From Sphaerolaimus hirsutus (Eukaryota > Nematoda > Chromadorea > Monhysterida > Sphaerolaimidae): a stretch of 64,000 bases of DNA. The notes beneath the pieces were generated by a model, which saw only the letters and a program-made list of their open reading frames with translations, did no database searches and was not told where the DNA came from. Both the position numbers and the translations under genes were made by a program. The number at the start of each line of letters is the position of its first letter. The first letter of the stretch is position 1. The stretch spans positions 8,246,001 through 8,310,000 of the forward strand of contig OZ038454.1 of the NCBI GenBank assembly GCA_964036195.1. The letters run 5' to 3'. This document shows, piece after piece, positions 33,874-45,800 of this stretch.

Positions 33874-36800
33874 ATGTCGTTGCGAGGCAGTCAAATCGTG
33901 CGTGCTGCTCTGCTACAGGTTCGGCGAGCCCGACTTCACCACGCCCGACGAGCGGTGGTCACCGGAATAACACAACAACACGCCACTGCTGTAGCTGTGA
34001 AGCATGCGGTGCGCGTGAGTTATGGACGATTTTATTCTTGTGGTGGCCATAAATATTTTGGCGAGATTTTAGGCTTTTTGGAAAAGTGTGGATACTGAAG
34101 TCGTTTTTGAGATGTCTGACAGTTAAAAATATCAGTGTCCCAGACAGATTATATCAAATGGCGTGCGGTTAATACCGAAAGAAAAATGTTTGCACCAAAT
34201 TCACGCATAGTGAAGCAGCGGAATTTTATGGGAAAAATCGTATTTGATTATTAAAATACCATATTTCCTCAAAATACCCCCTCGTTTAACCCCCTCAAAA
34301 TTTCCACTCTGAAACAAAACCCATGGGGGTAGTTCGAGGAAAAACGGTAATAAAATCCGGATGCGACATGTGCAATAGATTTTATTTAGAAGTGTGCGAC
34401 CAGGGGGCAGTCCCGAGCCCTGTAAAGTGTAAAGTAAAGTGTCAAATGTAAAGTCAAATGCTAAGTAAAGTGTCAATCAAAACAAAAAAGAAAATATTTT
34501 ATTATTGAACTTTGCATGACAATTGACAGTTTACTTTGCATTTGACTTTACATTTGACAGTTTTCTTTGCATTTGACTTTACATTTGACACTTTACTTTA
34601 CACTTTACAGGGCTTGGGATTGCCACCAGCAGAGAGTGGAGTGGACCATAGCAATCCGGTCATCAAGAAGCACTCCACAACTCTTTCAACAACCCTGTAA
34701 AATGTCAAATGTCTCGTGTCAAGTGTGTAACATTATCGTAAAATGTAAAAACCTATAATATTTAAGTTAACTTTCTTATGTTCTCTTTTATATTCAAATA
34801 ATTCAACTCGTCAAGATTTCATTCATATTTACATTCCCATTTTAACATCTTCACATTCACCATTTAATATCTCAAGCGATGTTGTTTACAACGTGCGCTT
34901 CACATCGCTCACATATTTAGATCTTAGTCATTGCTCACATTCCGCCACATTTCCTTGACAAGCAGCACGCAAATACGCCGTCATGTTTATGTTAAGCGGC
35001 GGGCTCGCCCCGAGTGGGGGGCCGGGCCCGCGCGCCATTTCAAATGCTGTCTGGCTTGTCTCACATTTTCACTATCTTGCCAGTTTAGCTCGCTTTTCAT
35101 CGGAGAAGCGAGCGGGCAAGGATTGAACTTTCACAATTGGAAATGTTGGGTAAAAATCGGAGATTAGAGCCGACCGATTGGTGCCAAACCAATCGCCATC
35201 GGTCTGGCCCTTAAAAGCCGATTTCACAGCTACAATCGGCAGTGTTTGCAACCTCGTCAACTTCACACGAATCTCTTCCTAGGATCTAAATAAGCGCCGT
35301 AGTCACCTTATTAAGTCGCTTGTTTTTGGTGCTAAGTTTAACGCTTGGTGCTTTAAGTCACCTCAGTGCTTTGTTTCACATCAGCGCTGTTTGAGGTGCT
35401 TTATTTCACAACCGCGCCACTTAATTCTCGCCTTTTGTCGTAATTAAGTGCCTTCTTTAAATTGCCTTATTTCTCCGGTAATTAGAGCTTCTTTTACGTT
35501 TTATTTAAGTAATTAATTTAGTTGTAAATTAATTCCTTTGTTTACGTATATTTTTATATATATTTTATTTACATTTAATTCTTTGTATTTAATCGCCTAA
35601 ATAAAAACGTTCGTCAAAACCTTTGGTAAACAATCTAAATTTGCTTCACACTAACTCACGTCAATTCACTTCAACTCAACTAATCACATTTGATAAAATA
35701 ACGGAACGTCAACTAGAGACGACGCTTCACGTCAACTTACACTTGTTCACATTTGTCCTCTTCCTCGGTTAGGAATAGGAGCTAGTTCACAAGTCACTTC
35801 AACAAGTTCCGTATTATTTTACATGGCGCAGCGAGCAGGGTGACTAATTAAAACTAATTGGTCACTCTAATTATGTCGTCTCGCGCGAAATTTCATTGGA
35901 AATTGCTTTTCACAGCCTGAGTCACACGCACGAGGTTACGGTAATACGGTTTTGGACGCAAAATCGTTAGTAGCGCGTGCATAAATACTTACGATTTTAC
36001 AAGTACAAGTCACAAGATTCGAAATATTTATTTTTATTATTTTATTTCGTTCACAGCTAGCTACCACTTTGCTAATAAGCAATAAATTGATCAAACTTTG
36101 CTATGGCCGACGAACGCATATGCGCTCAGCGCGCTGCCGCCGCCGCCGCAGCTATGCCTGCGAGCAACGTTGAGGAGTTCGACACAGCTCATCCGTTGAC
36201 TCAGCATAGCCGGGCGCTGACCGGAGTGCGCAACGGAGTGCTGCGATTCACATCCAAACCGATTCCTAAAATCGTCAAAGACGAGTCACAACCCGCCGCC
36301 GTCAACATACGCGCGGCGGAGGAAGTATTAGAACTACTTCAGGCCTACGGCTACCAGGCCGAGATGAAACGTTCGGACCTGTCTACGGCTATGGACAAAT
36401 TCACAACCACTGTCCAAGATTACATCACAAGTCTAGACAGAGACGAAGACGGAGTGGCCGAGGAGATAAAGAGCGCCAACGCAAAATTGGAGCGCGCGCT
36501 CTACTCTGGCTCGAACAACGCGATGATGCTCATGGATGAGCTGGAATCGAGGATAGCGTCCGCCCAAGCGCACATCAAATCCGCGGAAAGGTTGATACTT
36601 TCCTTGAAAGGTCAGTCCACTGTTGATTTAACTACTCAACCCCTTTCACAACCCCCTTACAACAATGTCAATATGGGAAGTAGTTCTCAACCTTCACAAC
36701 CGGAAACTTTGTTAAAGTTACCAAAAATCGAGCTTGCTAAATATAGCGGTGATCCGTTAGAATGGGCAGCTTGGTGGGAGATTTTTCGAGCTCAAATTCA

Positions 36801-39800
36801 CGACCGAGCTAATTTGTCAATGGGTATGAAATATACATACCTCAAGCTCAGCCTTACCGGTCCAGCAGCAGAACTGCTGGCCGGATTAAAAGGTGATGGT
36901 CGAGATTACATCACAGCGGTCACCATGTTACAATCAAATTTTGGTGAAACGCATCGGGTACAAGCAGCCCTTTGGGATAAATTGTATTCACTTGAAAAAC
37001 CTTCGTCAAGAGGAGACTCTCTCACAAATTTCACACGAACCCTTTTGTCAACTCTCAATCAACTTAAAGAAAGGGGTGAAAGTGTCGATTCTGGTGCAGT
37101 GTTAAGAATAATTCGTGGTTATCTTCCCGATAATATTGTTCTTGCCGTCACAGAAGAACACCGGAATTCGATGCGCACCGCTGTAACCGGCGACACCGAA
37201 CTCACAGTCGTCAGGTTTGTCGATGCATTAACTACCATTGCTCGTGCTCGGTTAGACGCGATGAAAACTGAACAACAAAGTTCACAATCTTCAACTGTTG
37301 TTCAGAAATCACAAAATTCATCAGTAAAAAAGCCACAAAATGGAGGAGGTTGGCAGCAGCAAAAGAAAAAAGGAAATAAATCACAAAATACCTTTTCAAA
37401 ACCAAAACCTATTCACAATACGGTTGCTTTTGCTGGTACCAACGCTAACGCTGGTAAATCACAAGGAAAAAATAAAGATTCCACTCAACCTCCCAGAACT
37501 CCGGCGATCGGAGCGATTAGTCAAAAGCAGTCCTCACAACCTGCTGCTAACTATCGCCAGCCGAAATTCGAGTGCTTGTTCTGCGGCGTCAAAGAGCACT
37601 ACACAACCGATTGCCCTCAATACGTCACACCGAGAGAGCGCACTGAACGGTTGCGAGCTTTGGGCGACGTGTGCACGCGCTGCACGCGCAGGGGCCATCA
37701 AGCGGCACAGTGCACTCAACAATTGAGTTGCTACTACTGTCGCCAGATTGGTCAGCATCACGGGGCGTTCTGTCCTACCAGACAGGCACCCGCCAGGCGT
37801 CAGGTAAACAATTCACAAAATAAAGCCTTTGTCAAAGCAACGAGCGCTAATTTTGTCAACGCTCAGGTAATCACAACGGGCGCAGCGTCGTCACATGCAC
37901 CGCCATCGTATCCGCCTTCACATACGGAACCGATGAGCGTGTGTGTCATCCCACCGGACGAAAACGATTTCCGGTGGAGACAGAATACGCTGTACCAGCT
38001 GGACATGGACGGCCCGCTCGACATGGGCGAATGGCCGAGGCCCGCTAACGCACAACAAGCGAAAGCTCAGGAGGAAGCCCGCAAATATCACAGCGAGAAC
38101 GAGCTGTGGACGACGCTCCGTGCCAACCTAATCCAGGAAGGCACAGATATGGAGACTGTCGAGGCCAAAATCCGCGGCTTCCAGCAGAAACGGTACGAGG
38201 TGTACCCACACCTCAACCCGAATCAAATGTCATCGTCGGTGCCACTTCAACCTAGTCACAGGCCCACGGTGGAGGTGCTGAGCGCACAGGCGGGTTACGG
38301 TAACCTCAACCCCGCTACCAGGCAGCAGGCCGAACAAGAATGTGAGTTCGATTTTGCACCTATTGTTCGTTTGCAAGTGGCCCAGGCTTCATTAATTAAT
38401 AAAGACGCTGAATTAAATCGAGTCACAGACCCTTTGTTAATATTCTTTGACACTGGATGCGAATATTCATACATTAAAGCATCCGTGGCAAATGAGTATA
38501 ACTTTGAAAACAAAGGAGATGTTGTTCTTCAAATGAACGTGTTTGCGACAAAAACGCCTGTCACAGTCAATACGTTTTTGGTCGAGGCTGTCATGCCTAT
38601 TTACAAACACGTTGACAATAAGGGCAATATGTTACAAATTCCGCTCACTTTACGTGCAGTGGATAATTTGGCAACATATGCATGCCCACCTCCTTTGTCA
38701 CAAGACGACAAAACAGTCATTTATATTGTGTACGGTGATCATGCACAAGAACAATTCGCGGAACCGCTTGAATTGACCGAAATGACTGATGAGTTTTGTC
38801 ACAAACTATGTCAACCAGATGTAGTCATTGGTCAAGACTATTATTGGAAGTTCGATATTCGACCAACAGAAATCGAACTCCCATCTGGCTTGATCATAGT
38901 CGAATCAATACTTGGTTTGATGTTAGGCGGAAATGCGTCCTCACAATCATTCGTCACAACACCCGACATTTCCCCACATCAATTCATGGTTTCATGCAGT
39001 TCACATGCTTCATCAGCTGTTGCTGTTGGCCAAGAGACATTATTTCAATTTCACAGTCTCGAGTCAATAGGTATCACAGATGATCCCTTATCACATGATG
39101 ACGACATAGCTGAACAGTTAATTCTGGAATCAATTACTCTTGATCCAGAAACTGGTCGCTATAGCGTAGATTGGCCATTCAAATCAACCATTCAAGAATT
39201 GCCAACTAACAATGCAGAAGCATTTCGTCGCTTTCTGTCACTGTTGAAACGTTTTCGAAAAGATCCCGATTTATTCGCTACATACGCGAAGGTCATCTCA
39301 GATCAACTTCACAAGGGGGTCATCGAACCCGTCTATGGTTCACAAGATGGTTTGCAAGAACACATCTTACCTCACCAACCTGTCCTCACACCTGGCAGAT
39401 CGACAACATGTCGAATAGTGTATGATGGTTCTGCAGGCAAGCCAAGTCTCAATAATTGCTTATTTCGAGGCCCAGTTCTCACACCACTGGCGCTCGGATT
39501 AATGCTTCGCTTCAGAGCCGGAAAAGTGGTGTTATTAGCCGATATTGAGAAAGCATTTTTACAAATTGCTCTTCACCCAAAATCACGCGCTTTCACAAAA
39601 TTTTACTGGCTGCGTGATGACACCATTCCATCTCATGAAGACAATATTCAAATGATGCAATTCACAAGGGTGCTGTTTGGTCTCACATGCAGTCCATCCA
39701 TTTTGTCAACTGTCATCAAATATCACCTAGAAGAAGAATTAGCTCACATGCATCCCGCTGAGACCAATGAACGGATGAAACTGGAGCTGTTGCTCAACAG

Positions 39801-42800
39801 CATTTACGTTGATAATTTAGTTATCAGCGTAGATGATGACAAATATGCAATACAGCTCTATCGTTTAATTAAAGCTGTTTTTGCAAGAGCAAATTTCAAC
39901 ATGCGCGAATGGATGACAAATTCGCCTATGGTCTCGGAGAAAATCAAACCCGATGACCTCAACCCGAAAAAGTCACAATATATCAAAGTAATGGGTCTCG
40001 TTTACAATCACATTGAAGACACCATTGCAGTGCCAGCTCCCAAGAAAGATTTCACGCTCATTGTCACAGCCACTCGCCGCAATTTAAATAAATTGCTGGC
40101 TTCAACATACGATCCTATTGGCGTCACAGCACCCGCGTTATTTCGGTTGAAATTTCGTGTGTCACAAATAATTCAAAGGTGCAATATCACAACCTGGGAT
40201 GAACTCATTGAAGACCCAGAGGCGGATGACTTACTGGACGATTTAAAACGACATCTTTCGTCCATAAGTCAAATCAAATTCCCGCGATCATTTCACTCTT
40301 TTGGCATCGATGTCAAAGCTGTCACAAGACCCTTAGAATTACATGTGTTTTGCGATGCCTCAAAAGATGGATACGCCGTTTGCGCTTATTTGCGTCAACA
40401 AGCGATTTCACCTGACGAATACGGTTATGAAGATGACCGATATTTTAGTGGTTTTCTCACAGCTCGCACAAAACTAGCCCCACTTCCGTCAAAACAAGGT
40501 CAACCCCTCACAATCACACGCTTGGAATTGCTAGGTGTCACAATTGGTGCACAGCTCATCGATTATTTACATCATGAACTCGTTGAGCTGGGTGGATGGA
40601 AAATTCACAGTAATTTCCTCTGGACCGATAGTACCGTTGTCATCGGCTGGCTGTATACAGCAAAGCCGCTGGCTACTTTTGTCAACAATCGGGTCACAAA
40701 AATCCATTCACTAATGTCAAAACATTGCATTCAAATTTGCAAAGTTGCTACAAAAGACAACCCAGCCGACATCGCGTCGCGGGGTTGTACTTTTGATCAA
40801 TTAATGATCGAAACAATGTGGTTCACCGGACCCACATTTTTAGCTGAACCTCTCACATCAACCATGCTCGACATTTCGCAATATCAAGCGCAACCTGTCA
40901 CCGAAGAGCTTGCGAAAGGCGACATTCACATCAATCGACCTTTATATGCTGGAGCAGTAACTTCACAGCCCGTTTCACAGCCTGATTCACAACCAGCTAA
41001 TGCTCTTGCACAGCAAGTACCCGTCAACTTGGACCCCAATTTGTCACAAAATGTCACTCCTCAAAATCCGTTTGTCGAAAGTCGACAACGTCACATCCCT
41101 TCAAATCCATTCGAAATCGACATTCGACGATTTTCAACACTGTCAAAATTGTTGCGTACTGTCGTATATCTGCTTCGTGTCAAGACATATTGGCTAAATC
41201 GCTCCATGCATAAAGCTGCAAAGCGCGAAAGCGAATATTTATCAAAACCCATCACACAAGCTGATTTGAACGAAGCATTTCGACATGTATTGCGCATTTC
41301 ACAGGCAGAGGAATGTGCCAGTTGCATTTCACAAGCGCAACTTGGCAAACACCACATGCTCAAATGGGACGCGTGGAATAATTTATTATATTGTGTCACG
41401 CGTGTGTCTCACAAAGAACATCGAAACCCTTCGTTGTTTTACTACCTGCCAAAGACAGGGTGGTTAACAACGCTAGTGGTTACTCATTTTCATGAGCTTG
41501 CTGGTCACAGTGGCATGCTTCACACTTTAGCAGATTTACGCGAACACTGCTGGTTGTCAAGCGCCAAGCAGGTAGTTGCAAAAATTTTGCGAAAATGTGT
41601 CACATGCCGCAAAGCGGAAGGAGGTCCATTCACATTACCCGATTTTCACACATTACCTGTCACTCGAACTCAATCACAAATCAAGCCATTTCAACATATT
41701 GGCATTGATTATATGGGACCGTTAGTTTATTCACAGAACGGAACCCGTCACAGTCAACACATTTTGTTGCTAACATGCTTCAGTACACGCGCCATCCATT
41801 TAGAGTCAACTAATAGTGTCTCGACAGCCGACACAATTATGGCTCTAAATCGTTTTATTTCACGTCGAGGCATGCCGGACACAATTTGGTCCGACAATGC
41901 CCCAGCATTCAAAAATTGCGTCAAAATGCTACCGGACGTAAAATGGCATTTTATCACAGCCAATAGTCCTTGGCAGGGCGGCGTGTACGAACGCATGGTA
42001 GGTTTGGTCAAACGCTTGCTCAAAAAAGCATGCGGACGACGTTGTCTCACATGGCATGAATTTCTCACAGTCATGCTTGACGTCGAATTCTCCGTCAATA
42101 CGCGACCATTGTCATACTTGTCAAACACAGACATTGGTGCAGCGATACTGCGCCCAATACATTTTCTTTGGGGCACCCCACCACCATGTTACATGGATGA
42201 AAAATGTGAGTTGGAACTCGATTCCACAACGATTGAACCCATGCGAAAAATTCCAAAAGAGGAATGGGAAAGAATGACGGATGGATCTTTCAACCTCACA
42301 CCCTCACAAATCGAAAAAACCTACACACTCACACCCCCACGTGTCAATGACGTCAACTGCATTGACGAAATCGCACTCAACTCTGTGCCTGAAAAGGACA
42401 GAGATGACATCACATTACTTTGGGACCAAATTCGTCACAATCGTGAAGTGCTTTGGTATGAGTGGTCACGTCAATACATTGACCTACTCAAAGATCGAGC
42501 AAAAAATCAACGCTTGAAAAAAGGCACAATCAACGAAGCTCCCAAACGTGGCCAAGTGGTGTTAATCACAGATGATAAACAGCCACGCGGCATGTGGCAA
42601 ATGGGCCGCGTTCACGAAATACACGTGTCAAGCGATGGCAAAATACGCGCAGTCACAGTATTGTCAAGTAACGGCCGTCGCACACGTAGATCTCCATCTA
42701 ACCTAGTGCCTCTTGAAATCGACACAGAGGACGGTGTTGAATATAAAATCGACACTGAGGTAAAGGATGATGATAATTCACAGCCTTCACCTGATAAGGG

Positions 42801-45800
42801 TGATGATTCACAAACTGATAAATCACATCAACAATCACAATCTTCACAGCAAGATGCAAGACGCGCAAACCCACGTCGAACATGTCGCTACACTGGCACA
42901 TATTCGTTCTGGGGAAACGTGTCGCATTTAATGGCGCTTTCGTTGCTAATACAATCAAAATTAGCCAACGCGCTCACATGGACAGATCAATATCACAAAA
43001 CTTTTAATCTGTGCCATAAAACACGCACTGGGCACGCAATACAACTTCCGGAAAAAGTAACATGTCACTTTCCTCAAGTCACAGCCATAGAGGATATTGT
43101 GGTATCCATATGGACGTTGCGTGTTCAGCCGCAAACAACACCAATTTATAGATGCTTTCAACAAGAGCATACTATAGTCACGTATATGAGTCTGGTGGGC
43201 GGAAAAGCTATGCTGCCACCAGAAATCATTAAAAACCACAGAGTCACAACCTACGATTGCATGATCGCCTACCAAAATAAAACTTGGAAAGGCGAACCTT
43301 TAATAAAAATCGGTCATGCGTTGTGGAGCACTAACAAATCACTTCACATCGATTATTGTTACTTTTGTCACAATCTGAGTAACACAGTAATGAACTTTCA
43401 CATAGAGGAAGGTGTGGTCGCAAGTCTTGACGGAAAGAAAATAGTTTCCGAAATTCAAGATCTGTCACATTGCAACCCACAAGCCGGCTATTGTTATGAC
43501 AGCGACAATGGCGTCTCTTTATGGAAGGCTACCGCATTCAACAAGCAGTGTGCATTCCAAGAGATTGGTCAATTTGATGCGCAATATTCACAAAATCATT
43601 ACATAGTGGAAAAATTGCAAGCTGCATTTTCAGTCACATGGAGATCACAACAATTCCCAAATAATGCAGAATGCGTGCCAAAAGACGCAAAATATATTGA
43701 CCAGGGCTCGGCATTCATTCAATTTCTTCGATATCAACTTAAGAAATTGAAAAAGCCTCCAACCGAAAAAGCTCCTCTTCATTTCAAACTCGCACCAAAT
43801 CTTGATGTTGGTGTATTTCACTTGCTCACAGCTCGTCAACAATATGAAGTTGACAAAATTGCACATCTAGAACAAAAACAATTTGGATCTATCTGGCAAC
43901 AATTATGTCACATCCGTCAGACCCAACTAGATATAATTCATGCAATTGTCACGTTCAATCCCACACTTGGCTTGCGAGCATTGCTAGGACGTCAAAATCT
44001 CTATGCTGAATGGCATGGAGATATATTAATGTTCTGGGATTGTAAACCAGTCACAGCAGAAATTATTTATTTTCAACACGAATATAACAATACTTGTTAT
44101 AAATTTCTGCCGGTCAAAGTCACAAATCACCCACATATTATGTTCGTTGCTCCTGGCACCAATGATCTGATCACACATTCACCAATAGATCATTGTCTCA
44201 TGAAAGATCACAAATATTATCAATTAAATGACAATTCATGGGCCAACGAAAACGGACCAACGAATTTGCACGTCACAAAACTCCCAATCGAATTAATTTG
44301 GGCTGGCTCGTGGAAACCATTCACACTAAATGTTTCCGGGTCACCAGGTGTAAGCATGACTGATATTGCATTCAGTATCATGGCTGCACATCATCACTTT
44401 CAAAATTTGCAACGACTCGAACAACAAGTCACACGTTCAGTCGATTATATTGCAACAAAATCCAACGATCCTAAAGCAGTGCAAGCATATATTGCGGGCA
44501 TAGGCCAAGGGGTTGGTGCATATTTTGAAGGTGTAGGAAAAGAATTGGGTCACATCATTCACGGTAGTGTCACAGGTGGTGCGTCTGCATTAGACACGTT
44601 ACTTACTGGGCCACTTCAAACAGCTGTGAACATCATACTCATTATTATCACAATTGCTTGTATTGGGTATATTGGTTATGTTTACATGCAGTGGCGGCTC
44701 GTAACCGGCAGGGGTATGCTGCCAGACATCAAGGGCTTTTTCCGAAGAAAGGGCAGAAGGGACAGAAGCCCAAACAACAGGGGCCCCCGTCCGTTCAACA
44801 AGGAAAAATCGGTAAGCGACGGCGACGTAACCGCCAGAAGAAACCGACAAGTGGCTTCAACAAACCCGCTTTGTCAAATCAAACCGTCACACAATCGTCA
44901 AGTTCGTCACAGTTACCTTCAAAGTTTGTCACACCCCTCAAACGAGTTTCTCCATTCAAACTGCTTTCAGGACGCACGGTACAGCCTAGATCGGATCCCC
45001 CGATCGGTTATAGTACCGAACGCGCCGAAGAAATCGAAATGGAGACGGGGGCGCGCCGGGTCACAAAACCTGCACCCTCCTGCGAGTCACAACCGCAGAG
45101 CTCGTCACCAAACGCCAGACTCACAGTCACCGAGCCTGTCACAACGGAAGTCACAATGGAAGACGCGATCCCTGACCGCGAGCCCTTGCAAAAGCGACTC
45201 AAGAGATTCGCTGGAGTCGCAGGGCTCCCAGGTGAGCAGAAATTGTCACACAAAACATTTTCCTTTATACCCCAAACTTTTCACAAATTCAATAACATCA
45301 ATCAAAAACTGGTCAAATCAAAAGTTAAACGATCTAAAAAGATCTGTGACCTTCCTCAAACAAACACCTTCACAGTCCGACATAGAGCTCGGAGAGATGG
45401 AAGAAAGTCACGATCAAGAACTAGATCCCCCACCGTACCATTTGACCAATTCAACTCAATCACTTCACAGTGTACGACCTCATTCACAACCTCCCATGTC
45501 CCCTTGCTATCAAGCCAACTGCTTGCAGCATCGGAGCAATGGCAGCCCACCGAGCCGTCGAAGACGATCGTCGACGAGACCGACGCGCTCCGACAAGCCT
45601 TCGAGAGGCTCGCCGAAGAATCTGAGAAGCTCCCCAACTGGCCGGGACGACCAGCGGGGGCCCCAGAAGACCAGGCGCCCGGACACAGGGAAGGCAGCCA
45701 GCCTGAGGAGGATGCCGTCGAACCCATGGACGAGCATCATGAGGAGGGCCGGGAAAATGCCGGCGTCGAAGACGCCGACGATCTGCTACCACAGGAGTGA

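Noticed and set aside
34931..35167. 78-codon open frame, found twice
   Set aside because: It lies inside both long terminal repeats of the BEL element (34931 and 46113) and is duplicated with them; not a gene.
44599..45792. Several minus-strand open frames opposite the env tail
   Set aside because: They are shadows of the biased composition of the plus-strand frames, with no recognisable features.
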